Shown in pieces: positions 43,456-52,882 of a stretch of DNA of 64,000 nt (position 1 is its first letter; each line of letters begins with the position of its first letter). Source of the stretch: Clostridium sp. AM33-3 (GTDB lineage Bacteria > Bacillota > Clostridia > Lachnospirales > Lachnospiraceae); contig NZ_QUIV01000012.1 in the NCBI RefSeq assembly GCF_003480315.1, positions 547-64,546 on the forward strand, read 5' to 3'. The notes under the pieces were generated by a model. The model saw nothing but the letters and a program-made list of their open reading frames with translations. It was not told where the DNA came from and made no database searches. The position numbers and the translations under genes were made by a program.

Positions 43456-43979
43456 GTTTTTTGGAGATCCGAAACAAAATCGTCCAGGGACTGAGTGAGT
43501 ATCTGGAATGCCCTGTGGTGCTCAACAACCAGCAGAACCCGGAACAGAACCCGCCTTATGTATTTTACAGCGCATATCCATATAACCCGGAAATGGGAGA
43601 ACTGGGAGACTACAGCACCGAGCAGGAGGGAGACACCTGCGTTGAGCGGCGCAGAACGGAGCCGAGCTGCAGCTTTTCCTTTACGGTCTGTAGTGTGGAC
43701 CGAGAAGAAAATGGAGAATACGTCTCAGGAGAGGATGAGGCCTGCTTTTTAGCCATAAAGGCAGCAGGCTGGTTTGAGCATGTCGGATATGATTTTTTTT
43801 CCGGCATGGGCGTAACCGTGATCGATGCATCTACCGTACAGGAGCGGTCAACGCTGCTGGTGGATGAGGAGGCACGGCGTTACGGATTTGACGTACGGAT
43901 CCGGTATCCGCACAAAGAATCCAGGAACATTAGCACTATTGAAAAAGCGGTTACAAAGAAGGGAGATAACAATGAGTAG
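43452..43979 (+). CDS. Putative tail terminator protein
   Basis: 175 aa, overlapping the previous stop by 4 bases (ATGA). NQQNPEQNPPYVFYSAYPY and the middle CSFSFTVCSVDREENGEYVSGEDEACFLAIKAAGWF match neck/terminator proteins placed before the sheath gene in myoviruses. Confidence 0.7.
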   Translation: MSFLEIRNKIVQGLSEYLECPVVLNNQQNPEQNPPYVFYSAYPYNPEMGELGDYSTEQEGDTCVERRRTEPSCSFSFTVCSVDREENGEYVSGEDEACFLAIKAAGWFEHVGYDFFSGMGVTVIDASTVQERSTLLVDEEARRYGFDVRIRYPHKESRNISTIEKAVTKKGDNNE

Positions 43980-45036
43980 TAAAGACGTAGTAGTCGTTGT
44001 GAGTCTGGAACAGGTTGACACCTCAGTGGATTCCCTGGATATCCTGCTCATTTCGACGGCCGGGGAAAAGACCGCAAAGGACTACACCGCATTAGAGGAT
44101 ATCGAGGCGGACTGGGGCAAGACCAGTGATATGTATAAAATGGCCGCTCAGATGATGGGACAGGGAAAGGCAAAGCCCACTCCGGCATCACTGATCAAAA
44201 AGGTGAGAATCGTGGGATTTGCAGAGCCGGAATCTGCAACCGCCCTGGTTGAGGCTATCAAGACCTTTCAGGAGATGGACAACGACTGGTATATGTTCCT
44301 CACCGATAAAAGTGAGGATGAATACATCACAGCGCTTGCCAAGTTTGCAGAGGACAGCGAACCGAGCGAGGCTGAGCTGACTGCAGGTGTGGAGGATCAC
44401 AGAAAGTTTTACTTTGCGCAGACCACCAACAAAGCGCTGGCAATCAAAAACCGCCGCTCTGTCGTGGTCTACACGGAGGATCCGGAGGAGCACATCGACG
44501 CTGCATGGATCGGAGCAGTAGGTCCGTGGTATCCGCAGTCTGTTACATGGAAATTTAAGCTCCCGAACGGCGTGTCCGTGCCGAAGTTGAAAGAGTCGGA
44601 GATTACGGCACTGGAAGAAAATCATGTGAACTGGGTAACCAATGAGTATAAAAAGAACTACATCAAAAACGGATGCTGTGCCGATGGAGAGTGGATCGAT
44701 GCTATTCTGGGTGCGGACTGGATCGCAATGACCATGAGAGAAAAACTCTATGCTATCTTTATGAGCAATCCGACCATCCCGTATACAGATGCAGGATTCA
44801 CCCAGGTTGCAGCAGGTGTATTCGAGACCCTGGATGAGGCAGCAGGATATGGCATTATTGCAACAGACGCAGAGTCAGGATCCGGAGTTTATACCGTGAC
44901 CGTGCCGAAACGTGCGGAGGCAACCGATAAGCAGGCAGCATCCAGACAGATGCCGGATATTCCGTGGGAGGCTACGCTGGCCGGAGCTGTTCATGGTGTA
45001 AAGATTTCCGGTCGGTTAAAAGTATCAATGGATTAA
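43972..45036 (+). CDS. Contractile tail sheath protein (DUF3383)
   Basis: 354 aa from the ATG at 43972 (GGGAG before it). It starts MSSKDVVVVVSLEQVDTSVDSLDILLIST; the middle reads YFAQTTNKALAIKNRRSVVVYTEDPEEHIDAAWIG, and the end AVHGVKISGRLKVSMD. DUF3383 is the sheath family of this myovirus type; a sheath means a contractile tail. Confidence 0.88.
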   Translation: MSSKDVVVVVSLEQVDTSVDSLDILLISTAGEKTAKDYTALEDIEADWGKTSDMYKMAAQMMGQGKAKPTPASLIKKVRIVGFAEPESATALVEAIKTFQEMDNDWYMFLTDKSEDEYITALAKFAEDSEPSEAELTAGVEDHRKFYFAQTTNKALAIKNRRSVVVYTEDPEEHIDAAWIGAVGPWYPQSVTWKFKLPNGVSVPKLKESEITALEENHVNWVTNEYKKNYIKNGCCADGEWIDAILGADWIAMTMREKLYAIFMSNPTIPYTDAGFTQVAAGVFETLDEAAGYGIIATDAESGSGVYTVTVPKRAEATDKQAASRQMPDIPWEATLAGAVHGVKISGRLKVSMD

Positions 45037-45048
45037 GGAGGATAAGCC

Positions 45049-45450
45049 GTGGAAATTACCAGTTATGACGTAAAAAAGGTAAATGTAAGTGTAAATGGCA
45101 GCATCATTACCGGCTTTGCAGCAGATTCGCTCATTACCATTTCAAAAAATGAAGATGCGGTAACAACGGAGGTCGGCTGCCAGGGAGATGTTGTATATTC
45201 CGAAAACGCAAATGAGAGCGGTACCGTCCAGCTGACTTTAGCAGGCACATCGTCGTCAATCAGTAAGTTCCGGTCCTGGGCGGCATCACGGAAAGAGGTT
45301 TCGCTGATGGTATCAGATTCGAATGACAGTGATTCTATCAAAGTAAGCGCCCAGAGGTGCCGCGTGGTAAAGATGCCGGATGTAACAAGAGGAAAGACCG
45401 CCGGAAGTGTGCAGGTAAGTATTTTCGTGCCGAACCTGCAGATCCGCTAA
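45049..45450 (+). CDS. Tail tube protein (DUF3277)
   Basis: 133 aa, GTG start after AAGGAGG. YDVKKVNVSVNGSIITGFAADSLITISKNEDAVTTEVGCQGDVVYSENANESGTVQLTL is the DUF3277 tube fold, the usual partner of DUF3383. Confidence 0.88.
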   Translation: MEITSYDVKKVNVSVNGSIITGFAADSLITISKNEDAVTTEVGCQGDVVYSENANESGTVQLTLAGTSSSISKFRSWAASRKEVSLMVSDSNDSDSIKVSAQRCRVVKMPDVTRGKTAGSVQVSIFVPNLQIR

Positions 45451-45773
45451 TGAGTAAAGCGTGGCCTGAGCGGCCAAAAGGACTATCAGAAAGGAGCTAT
45501 AGAAAATATATGGCAAGACAGAAAAAGGTAACTGTAAATGGAATGGAATTTACTTTACAGAGTGTATCTCCGAGATGGTATTTTGATCTGAATGATCGGT
45601 GCGGAATGACTGGAGGACGCAGGAAGACTGCGGAATACATGGACGAGTTATTCAAGAATGTAGTAGTTGAACCGAAAGAAGTCAGTACCAATGGACTGGA
45701 TTATTTCGAGGAAACTGAGGATATCAAAACAGCCGGAAAGCTGCTGACAGAGGTGGAACACTTTCTTGGATAG
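45450..45773 (+). CDS. Tail assembly chaperone, first part
   Basis: 107 aa from the ATG at 45450, which overlaps the tube stop codon (TAATG); an internal ATG at 45510 would give 87 aa but has a distant Shine-Dalgarno. It lies between tube and tape measure, the chaperone slot. The next reading frame starts 8 bases before this stop. Confidence 0.7.
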   Translation: MSKAWPERPKGLSERSYRKYMARQKKVTVNGMEFTLQSVSPRWYFDLNDRCGMTGGRRKTAEYMDELFKNVVVEPKEVSTNGLDYFEETEDIKTAGKLLTEVEHFLG

Positions 45774-45960
45774 TGAAAGTGATGAAGAACAAGCACAAGC
45801 AAGCGCAAGACGGCATCATGAATTTTGGACATTGGTTTTTACATCAGGAACAATGAGCTATTCGGAATGGGCAGCCATGGACCTGGCAGAATATTGCGAA
45901 GCAAGAGAAGCCTGGATAATTTACCAGGAAGAACGGAAACAACAAGCGGGAAGGTCGTAG
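45766..45960 (+). CDS. Tail assembly chaperone, second part (possible frameshift product)
   Basis: 64 aa from a TTG. EFWTLVFTSGTMSYSEWAAMDLAEYCEAREAWIIYQEERK is the typical look of the downstream half of phage chaperone pairs (gpG/gpGT, E/E'). It lacks its own clear ribosome binding site. The frame is +1 (or -2) to the gene before, so it is made by frameshift or by reinitiation. Confidence 0.6.
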   Translation: MDSESDEEQAQASARRHHEFWTLVFTSGTMSYSEWAAMDLAEYCEAREAWIIYQEERKQQAGRS

Positions 45961-45996
45961 AGCCACCGCTTTTTATATGCGGGAAGGGGGACGGAG

Positions 45997-48387
45997 TTGA
46001 ATGACAAGAGAAACCTGACCATAGGTGTGACATTTGGCCTTAGTGATTCCATTTCTCAGATTGGAGAAATCATCAACAGGATATCCGATATTAAGGCAGG
46101 ATTCATGGAAGCAGAAAATACCGGTGTAAGAATGGGAAGCGAAGTAGCCAAAAGCGCCGGAATGCTTACGGATGAGCTGCATGAGGCACGGGAGGAAAGC
46201 TGGAAAGTTACTGCTGGAATGAATGCTGTGGGTGATGCTGGAGAGGATGTTGGGGACTCTATCCGGGATACGGGTCGAGAATTTGACAAAATGGGTTCCA
46301 AAGCCGCGGAGAATGTGAGCGATACCAAACGGGAACTGGAGAAAGCTGCTGATGCAGCGGAAGACCTGGGAAGCGAAGTCGCAAAGACTGCAGGAACGGT
46401 TGTAAAGGACATGGATACGATGGCCGACACAGCAGAAGATGCCGGAGACAGCTTTGACCAAATGGGAGACCAGGTTCAGAAGTCATATGTTCAGATGGGC
46501 GCTGAGGCCGGGAGCTTCCGGGAAGCCGTAATTCGGACAAGTGCGGCAGCAAACAAGGAAACAAACTCCATGGCAAAGACAATGAGAGCCGGAATGCAGG
46601 GCGCTTTTGGCTATGCGGGAAAACGTGCGGATGAGTTCAAAGAAAAGGCTGTGGCGGGCGCTGAGAGCGTCAGGGACGCATTTGAGCATCCGATCCAGAC
46701 CATAAAGGGAAAGCTTTCGGAGGCACTGCACAGGGCACACGAAGACCTGGACAATGTAGGAGACGAAGCGGACAGGACCGGAGACGATCTGGACGATATG
46801 GGTAAAGACGGCGAGAACGCAGGAACCAGCATCAAGGATGCTATGGGATCTGCGGTCAAGTCGTTTTTTGCTATATCGGCGGCTATTGAAGTAGTCAAGG
46901 CTGGAATCGATGTCGCAAAGCAATTCGGATCCGCACTATTAGAAGCTGGAAAGAACGCAGAGCAGACAGGGGCAAAGTTTGATGCTGCGTTTTCTGCAGA
47001 CTCTGGGGTGGCAGAGTGGGCGGAAAACTTCGCAGGAGCGATCCACCGAAGTGAAAAAGAAGTGCAAGGCTTTTTGGTATCCAATAAAGCCATGTACAAC
47101 GAGCTGGGAATAACAGGAGAGGCCGCGACAGATCTGTCAAAGATAACAACGTCACTGGCTTATGACCTGGGGACAGCCTTTAAGATGGACGATGCGGAAG
47201 CACTGGGAGTCATGCAGGATTACATCAATGGCAATACCAGTGCCCTTGCAGAATATGGAATCCAGATCAATGACACGGTACTGAAACAGTCAGCTATGGA
47301 AATGGGGCTGGGGCAGAATATTGACGGACTGGATGATGCCGCCATGGCACAGGTCCGCATGAATGCGCTGCTGAAAAACTCCACGGAGATACAGCAACAG
47401 GCCGCGCAGAAGCAGGAAGGCTATACCAATGGTCTGAAAAGCCTGAACGGTATCTGGCAGGACTTTTTGTCCAATGCCGCGGAACGATTTGAACCGGTCT
47501 TTTCGAATCTGGTAGGAACGATGCTGGATTCGTGGCCGCAGGTTGAACCGGTCCTTATGGGGCTGGTTGACATGCTGAGCAATGGAATTGCAGCAGGAGC
47601 ACCGGTCATTATGGACCTGGCTCAGAATGCGATACCGCCGCTTATGGACATCCTGGGACAACTGGGAAGTGTAGCGGCTCCGGTGGGAGGAATCCTGTTA
47701 AGCATCGGGACAACGGTATTACCGCTGCTGGCCCGCATGATCGGGAACATCGCAACCACGGTAGCACCGCCATTAGTCAGCATATTAAAGACGTTAAACG
47801 ACAACGTGATAGCGCCGCTCATGCCACACGTTGAAAGCATGGTAAACGCGCTCCTGCCAGCACTGGCATCAGGATTGCGTATCATCCCGCCGATTCTGCA
47901 GACGATATCACCGGTTCTGAGCGGTATCGCAAGCGTGTTATCTACAGTCGTGGGCTTTTTGTCCAAGATTATAGAGTATGTCGGCAACGGTGTCGGAGCA
48001 GTGCTGGAAAAGGTAGCCGGATTATTTGGAGGAGGATCCTCTGTAAAATCAGCTGGTGCCAAGATCCCACATAATGCGGATGGTGATCTTAATTTCCGTG
48101 GAGGCTGGACACATATCAATGAGCGTGGTGGAGAGATGGCATATCTCCCGTCCGGATCAACGATCATTCCAGCCGATAAGAGCGACAAGATCATTAACAA
48201 CAGCAACAGCACAAAAACAAGCAAGACTGATATCAATTTTAATCCAACGATCAAAGTGGAAATCCATGGAGACGGTGGAGGCGGCACCAAGTGGACCGAC
48301 GATCTGAAACAGATGGTAAAAGAGTTATATCAGGAGATGCAGAGCGATCAGAACGATCAGCTGGCAATCCAGCAGGGAAATGCGTAG
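45997..48387 (+). CDS. Tail tape measure protein
   Basis: 796 aa, TTG start after GGAAGGGGGACGGAG. Long helical first half with repeated AGEDVGDSIRDTGREF/AEDAGDSFDQMGDQV-type segments. Hydrophobic stretches (about residues 510-680) may insert in the host membrane. A glycine-rich closing region (GDGGGGTKWTDDLKQMVKELYQEM). It sets tail length. Confidence 0.92.
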   Translation: MNDKRNLTIGVTFGLSDSISQIGEIINRISDIKAGFMEAENTGVRMGSEVAKSAGMLTDELHEAREESWKVTAGMNAVGDAGEDVGDSIRDTGREFDKMGSKAAENVSDTKRELEKAADAAEDLGSEVAKTAGTVVKDMDTMADTAEDAGDSFDQMGDQVQKSYVQMGAEAGSFREAVIRTSAAANKETNSMAKTMRAGMQGAFGYAGKRADEFKEKAVAGAESVRDAFEHPIQTIKGKLSEALHRAHEDLDNVGDEADRTGDDLDDMGKDGENAGTSIKDAMGSAVKSFFAISAAIEVVKAGIDVAKQFGSALLEAGKNAEQTGAKFDAAFSADSGVAEWAENFAGAIHRSEKEVQGFLVSNKAMYNELGITGEAATDLSKITTSLAYDLGTAFKMDDAEALGVMQDYINGNTSALAEYGIQINDTVLKQSAMEMGLGQNIDGLDDAAMAQVRMNALLKNSTEIQQQAAQKQEGYTNGLKSLNGIWQDFLSNAAERFEPVFSNLVGTMLDSWPQVEPVLMGLVDMLSNGIAAGAPVIMDLAQNAIPPLMDILGQLGSVAAPVGGILLSIGTTVLPLLARMIGNIATTVAPPLVSILKTLNDNVIAPLMPHVESMVNALLPALASGLRIIPPILQTISPVLSGIASVLSTVVGFLSKIIEYVGNGVGAVLEKVAGLFGGGSSVKSAGAKIPHNADGDLNFRGGWTHINERGGEMAYLPSGSTIIPADKSDKIINNSNSTKTSKTDINFNPTIKVEIHGDGGGGTKWTDDLKQMVKELYQEMQSDQNDQLAIQQGNA

Positions 48388-48396
48388 GAGGAGATT

Positions 48397-48996
48397 ATGT
48401 CATATAGATTGACTGGGAAAAAGTCCGGGACGGTATCATTTGTGCCAAAGACCGGAACCATTACACAAGAGACTGTGACAAAGTCCAGCAAGATGACATC
48501 CAACGCTATCGAGGGCGGAAGCAGTATCGAGGACCATGTATATCTTAATCCGGAGCAGATCCAGATTGTGGGAGTTGTAGTAAAAAACTACAGCTCCTTT
48601 CAATCAAGGCTGGAAAGCATGTGGAAGAACCGGGATCTGGTGACGTATGTGGGAAAATTCCGGGTAAGTAATTATGTGATCACGAACCTGCAGTTAAAAA
48701 ATGATGCGTCAAACAAAAAAGGATTTTCTTTCACGGCAACACTGCAGAAGGCGAATATAGTTTCCGGGTCCTATGTTGAGATTGGACAAAAGCAGCTTAT
48801 GAGCCAGGAGGATAAGTCTAAAGGAGGCGAATCTAAGGCACCTGAGGCAGCGAAGGAAACAAAAGCAGCAGGGCTAAAGACAACCGTGAGCAAGCAGATC
48901 AGCCAGAGCGCCTATGCGGCCTATGTAAACAGCTACAACGGCAAAAGCAGCTCTGGACCGACACAGAGAAAGACGGCAAGCCACAATGGAGTATAA
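48397..48996 (+). CDS. Baseplate hub-type tail protein (Dit-like)
   Basis: 199 aa. The N-terminal part (FVPKTGTITQETVTKSSKMTSNAIEGGSSIEDHVYLNPEQIQIVG) and the following beta-rich part (YVGKFRVSNYVITNLQLKNDASNKKGFSFTATLQKANIV) match the Dit-like proteins after the tape measure. A Lys/Ala/Ser-rich disordered tail follows. Confidence 0.75.
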   Translation: MSYRLTGKKSGTVSFVPKTGTITQETVTKSSKMTSNAIEGGSSIEDHVYLNPEQIQIVGVVVKNYSSFQSRLESMWKNRDLVTYVGKFRVSNYVITNLQLKNDASNKKGFSFTATLQKANIVSGSYVEIGQKQLMSQEDKSKGGESKAPEAAKETKAAGLKTTVSKQISQSAYAAYVNSYNGKSSSGPTQRKTASHNGV

Positions 48997-49008
48997 GGAG
49001 GCGGGGGT

Positions 49009-49368
49009 ATGGATGAACTCCAGTCAATGGGATTGACCGCTGAGGTGGAATACATTCCAATCGATGCGGAAAAGGTACCATATACCTTTTCGATTAAGCT
49101 GGACGATCGCACCTATACGATGACGGTCAAGTATAACGATAAGGGAGGGTTTTACACGATCGACCTGGCTATTATGGTAACGGGTGAGGTTCTTTGTTAC
49201 GGAGATCCGGTTCGTTATGGGAGACCGATGTTCCGGGTAATTGAGGATGCGAGGTATCCGATGCCGGTTATTATTCCGTATTGCCTGACAGGAGAGGTCG
49301 ATGAGGTTACTAAAGACAATTTAGGCACCGATGTGCAGCTGTACCTGCATGAGAGGAGGACGGACTGA
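49009..49368 (+). CDS. Baseplate plug family protein (DUF6983-like)
   Basis: 119 aa. VEYIPIDAEKVPYTFSIKLDDRTYTMTVKYNDKGGFYTIDL and GDPVRYGRPMFRVIEDARYPMPVIIP match the plug proteins that sit on the tail tube in small myoviruses. AAGGAGG precedes the ATG. Confidence 0.8.
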   Translation: MDELQSMGLTAEVEYIPIDAEKVPYTFSIKLDDRTYTMTVKYNDKGGFYTIDLAIMVTGEVLCYGDPVRYGRPMFRVIEDARYPMPVIIPYCLTGEVDEVTKDNLGTDVQLYLHERRTD

Positions 49369-50219
49369 TGGCATTTTTTCTGAGGTCTGCCATGCTGCAG
49401 ATCGGACCGCTTAAATATAACATGGATGATGGATTTTATTTTGACTTTGAGGTGCCGTTTTATGACTCAGACCAGCTGGTGACCGCGAGCTTTACGGTAA
49501 ACAACCTCAGCGCCACATCAAGAGCCGGAATCCAAAAAAATCAGGTTGTTATCCTCAATGCAGGATATGAGGACGATGTGGGAGTGCTGTTTGTTGGCCA
49601 GGTAGCAAGCTGCCGGCATGTCCAGCAGGGTGTTGAGTGGGTGACAAAGATCACAGCCACGGCGGCCCTGGATCAGTGGTTAAACACGCAGATCAATAAA
49701 ACCTATGCGGAAAACTGCAAGGCAGAGGATATTGTGAGAGATCTGCTCAACATCTTCGGGCTGGAGGTTGGAGTTTTTCAGCTTGTGGAGAATGTGACAT
49801 ATCCGCGAGGGCGTGTGTGTTCCGGAAAGCTAAAAGACATCCTGACTGAGATCGTGGTAAACGAGTGTAAATCGCGTCTCCTGATCCGCACAAACCAGAT
49901 TATTATCAACAATCCTGCTGACGGTGTAAATAAAGGTTATTTACTTACACCGGAAACGGGGCTGCTGTTCACATCTGCGGATTCGGATGTTACAACGGTT
50001 GAGTCGGCCCAGACCAAAGGGGCAGACGCAGAAAAGAAGGCAGCAGAACAGAAAACATGGAAACGGACATGCCTGTTAAATTATCGTATGGGACCTGGTG
50101 ACATTGTACAGATCCAGTCGAGAGATTTAAACGGGACGTTTCAGATCGTTTCCGGAACGCACAAAGGTAGCCCGACCGGAACGTGGAACACGGAGATTGA
50201 GTTCAAGGTGGCCGGATAA
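49368..50219 (+). CDS. Baseplate hub protein (gpD/XkdQ-like)
   Basis: 283 aa, sharing one base with the previous stop. FTVNNLSATSRAGIQKNQVVILNAGYEDDVGVLFVGQV and the close RMGPGDIVQIQSRDLNGTFQIVSGTHKGSPTGTWNTEIEFKV fit the hub fold of contractile tails. Confidence 0.8.
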   Translation: MAFFLRSAMLQIGPLKYNMDDGFYFDFEVPFYDSDQLVTASFTVNNLSATSRAGIQKNQVVILNAGYEDDVGVLFVGQVASCRHVQQGVEWVTKITATAALDQWLNTQINKTYAENCKAEDIVRDLLNIFGLEVGVFQLVENVTYPRGRVCSGKLKDILTEIVVNECKSRLLIRTNQIIINNPADGVNKGYLLTPETGLLFTSADSDVTTVESAQTKGADAEKKAAEQKTWKRTCLLNYRMGPGDIVQIQSRDLNGTFQIVSGTHKGSPTGTWNTEIEFKVAG

Positions 50220-50255
50220 CGGCCAGAAAGCAGAAAGGTGGGGAACAGTTAGGCT

Positions 50256-50654
50256 ATGGCAAGAAAAGACCCGGGATTGGCCAATTTGGAAGCCAACGAG
50301 AGGAAAAACCTGTTAAAGGTACGCTGCGCAGATCTTGTACAGGTAACTGCATTTAACGAGGGAAAGATGACCGTTGATGTAAAGCCACTTGTAAAAAGAG
50401 AGATTGGTGGAACATACGTATCGCCGCCTCCGGTGCTGGGAGTAAAGGTGGCCAACGTTCCGATTGAGGTAGAGGTTGAGGGAAAGAAAGGAATCGTAAA
50501 GGTGAAAATCAGTCCTGGAGATATCGGAGTGGTAGTTTACCTGGATCTGGATAGCGATAACTCGTTAAAGAGCGGGGCAGAGAGTATGCCAAACTCCACC
50601 AGAGTGCATTCCGGTGATGATGCGGTGTTTGTCGGAGTAGTGCAGAAGGGATAA
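50256..50654 (+). CDS. Membrane-puncturing spike protein (Gp138 type)
   Basis: 132 aa. An N-terminal OB-like barrel (LVQVTAFNEGKMTVDVKPLVKREIGG...PPVLGVKVANVP) leads to a short C-terminal beta part, the layout of the Gp138/gp5-like central spike. It tips the tail tube. Confidence 0.75.
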   Translation: MARKDPGLANLEANERKNLLKVRCADLVQVTAFNEGKMTVDVKPLVKREIGGTYVSPPPVLGVKVANVPIEVEVEGKKGIVKVKISPGDIGVVVYLDLDSDNSLKSGAESMPNSTRVHSGDDAVFVGVVQKG

Positions 50655-50658
50655 GAAC

Positions 50659-51021
50659 ATGAATGAAGCATGGAAGATAAATCAGGATACAAAAGACCTG
50701 TGTTTTGATGATGCCGGAATACTGGAAACCATAGAGGAGGATGAGGCAGCAGCACAGGGCGTAAGAATGGCTCTGACAGCCTTCCAGGGTGATTTTGACC
50801 TTGTACCCGAACATGGTACGGACTACGAGCAAATACTGGGCTTGCCGGTCGATGACGAGACCACAGACGAAGTCATCCGCGAGGCAATATTCCAGGAGGA
50901 CCGGGTGGCAATGATCGATGAGCTTATAGTAAACATGGATAAGCGAGCGGTTGAAATCAGTTTTTCCGGCACGCTGAATGACGGAAAGAAAGTCAGCATG
51001 GAGGTGAGCGTAGGTGAATGA
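50659..51021 (+). CDS. Baseplate wedge protein (gp25/DUF2634-like)
   Basis: 120 aa. DDAGILETIEEDEAAAQGVRMALTAFQGDFDLVPEHGTDYEQILG is the gp25-like pattern (the early turn EHGTDY). It lies just before gpJ, as in PBSX XkdS. Confidence 0.82.
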   Translation: MNEAWKINQDTKDLCFDDAGILETIEEDEAAAQGVRMALTAFQGDFDLVPEHGTDYEQILGLPVDDETTDEVIREAIFQEDRVAMIDELIVNMDKRAVEISFSGTLNDGKKVSMEVSVGE

Positions 51022-52192
51022 TAACTGGGGATTAACAGACAAAGGTTTTTACAGACCGACCTACACGGTACTCCTGAACGCTTTGGAATACAAGGCGCGT
51101 GAGTTATACGGGGACGGAATCAATCTGACTGTGCGCTCCCCTCTGGGCGTGTTTTTGCGCATCCTGGCATGGATCTGGAATATCCTCTTTGCGTGCCTAG
51201 AAGATGTTTATAACAGCAGGTTTATTGATACGGCAGTGGGGACAAGCCTGTATCACCTGGGGAATTCAATCGGCATGCAGCTCCTCACAGAAGGGAAGGC
51301 AACCGGATACATCAAGGTAACAGGAACACCGGGGACAACGGTTCCGGCAGGGTTTCTGGTAGCAACCAATGGAGGATTGCAGTATACCGTTATGGATCAG
51401 GTGACAATAGGAGATTCCGGGAATGTTCTGGCACTGGTCAGAGCGGTGGAGACAGGTCCAGAGTACAACACGGCAGCAGGAACCGTGCTGGTGATCGTCA
51501 ATCCCTCTTCGGTGGTGGGCATTGAATCAATTACAAACGACGCAGATATAGCGGGAGGGAGACTGAAAGAAACGGATGCGGAGTTCAGGGAGAGATATTA
51601 TCAGTCCGTAGACTATCCGGGTGGGGTAAATGCAGACGCACTTCGCGCAGCACTGCTGAATGACGTTGAGGGTGTATCATCCGCGTTTGTGTACGAGAAT
51701 GACACAGATGAGTTTGACAATACATATAATCTTCCGGCGCATTCCATAGAGGCGGTGGTCTATGGTGGAGTAGATGAGACCATTGCAAAGACTATCTATG
51801 CAAAACGGTCAGGAGGAATCCAGACCGTTGGAAATGTTGCAGTGAGTGTGATGACAGCATCACAGCAGCAGCTTTCCATTCGCTTTTCGCGGCCGACAAC
51901 GAAAAAGGTATGGATCAAGGTCTCAAAACTGAAGAAAGGCACAGAATATGCCGGAGATGATGCTGTGAAACAGGCATTGATTGAGTATATTGGCAGTAAC
52001 ACGGATGGAGGCCTGGACATTGGACAGAATGTGGTCTACATCAAGCTCCCTGGGATTGTAACGGCGGTGTCGGGGGTGGAAGACTTTGACATTGATATCA
52101 GCACGGACGGAGAAACCTACACAAAGACAAACATCGAAGTGGGGTATCGGGAAAAGGCCATCACGGAAGAAAGCGCGGTGATCATTGTATGA
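51014..52192 (+). CDS. Baseplate J family protein
   Basis: 392 aa, GTG start overlapping the previous gene by 8 bases. The core GTSLYHLGNSIGMQLLTEGKATGYIKVTGTPGTTVPAGFLVATNGGLQYTV, then DAEFRERYYQSVDYPGGVNADALRAALLNDVEGVSSAFVYENDTD, is the gpJ/XkdT family. It forms the wedge that links the hub to fibres. Confidence 0.93.
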   Translation: MNDNWGLTDKGFYRPTYTVLLNALEYKARELYGDGINLTVRSPLGVFLRILAWIWNILFACLEDVYNSRFIDTAVGTSLYHLGNSIGMQLLTEGKATGYIKVTGTPGTTVPAGFLVATNGGLQYTVMDQVTIGDSGNVLALVRAVETGPEYNTAAGTVLVIVNPSSVVGIESITNDADIAGGRLKETDAEFRERYYQSVDYPGGVNADALRAALLNDVEGVSSAFVYENDTDEFDNTYNLPAHSIEAVVYGGVDETIAKTIYAKRSGGIQTVGNVAVSVMTASQQQLSIRFSRPTTKKVWIKVSKLKKGTEYAGDDAVKQALIEYIGSNTDGGLDIGQNVVYIKLPGIVTAVSGVEDFDIDISTDGETYTKTNIEVGYREKAITEESAVIIV

Positions 52193-52869
52193 GTTTTGCA
52201 ATCAAGATGCTGGAGATGCTGACAAGCTCCTACAACCGGACGGATATGCAGCGCCTGGAAGAAAACCAGATGCCGCAGACCAACATCGGAAAGCTGTTCT
52301 CGCTTGCGGGCTGGGGATTTGATATTATCAAGGACCAGACGGAAAAGGTAAAACTGTGGGACAACATAGATGTCATGCAGGGGTCTGCGCTGACCAGGTA
52401 TGGAGAGAGCTTTGGAGTGCCAAGGGGCGAGGCAAGTGATGAGATTTTGCGAATCATGATCAAGGTAAAGACCATTGCCATGCTGGCATCTGGAGATTTA
52501 GACACGATTATCCTGTCAGCAGCTACGCTGTTTGGAGTAACGGCAGCAGATGTTAAAACCGAAGAAATCTATCCGGCTAAAGTGTACCTGTACATAGATG
52601 AGGACAAGCTGGATGAGGAGCATAAAAGAGTCGCGGAAACCATAGCAGGGTTGATGAGCAGAATCAAGGCATCTGGAATCGGCATCCGGATCTTTTATCA
52701 GACCTATTTCGGTGGGGCGGAAAATCTGTACATCATGTCAATGAGATCCAATCACATCAAAATAACAGCATCACCGGACGCGACAAACAAAAAAATCAGA
52801 GTGGATGTAGGAATCAAAGTGGCTTTGCCGCGATTAGAACATCTGCAGATTACATATGGAGCAAATTAA
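52189..52869 (+). CDS. Baseplate/tail protein gpI type (YmfQ/XkdU-like)
   Basis: 226 aa, overlapping gpJ by 4 bases. YNRTDMQRLEENQMPQTNIGKLFSLAGWGFDIIKDQTEKVKLWDNIDVMQGSALTRYGESFGVPRGE is the start of this family. The last 47 residues (NLYIMSMRSNHIKITASPDATNKKIR..., ending LPRLEHLQITYGAN) recur at the end of the gene at 56020. Confidence 0.85.
   Translation: MSFAIKMLEMLTSSYNRTDMQRLEENQMPQTNIGKLFSLAGWGFDIIKDQTEKVKLWDNIDVMQGSALTRYGESFGVPRGEASDEILRIMIKVKTIAMLASGDLDTIILSAATLFGVTAADVKTEEIYPAKVYLYIDEDKLDEEHKRVAETIAGLMSRIKASGIGIRIFYQTYFGGAENLYIMSMRSNHIKITASPDATNKKIRVDVGIKVALPRLEHLQITYGAN
52720..52869 (+). repeat. Direct repeat flanking the fibre cassette, left copy
   Basis: About 150 bases encoding NLYIMSM through LEHLQITYG. 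By hand alignment about 125 of 150 positions match the copy at 56125-56274. Confidence 0.8.
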
Positions 52870-52882
52870 GGAGGAGTAAATC

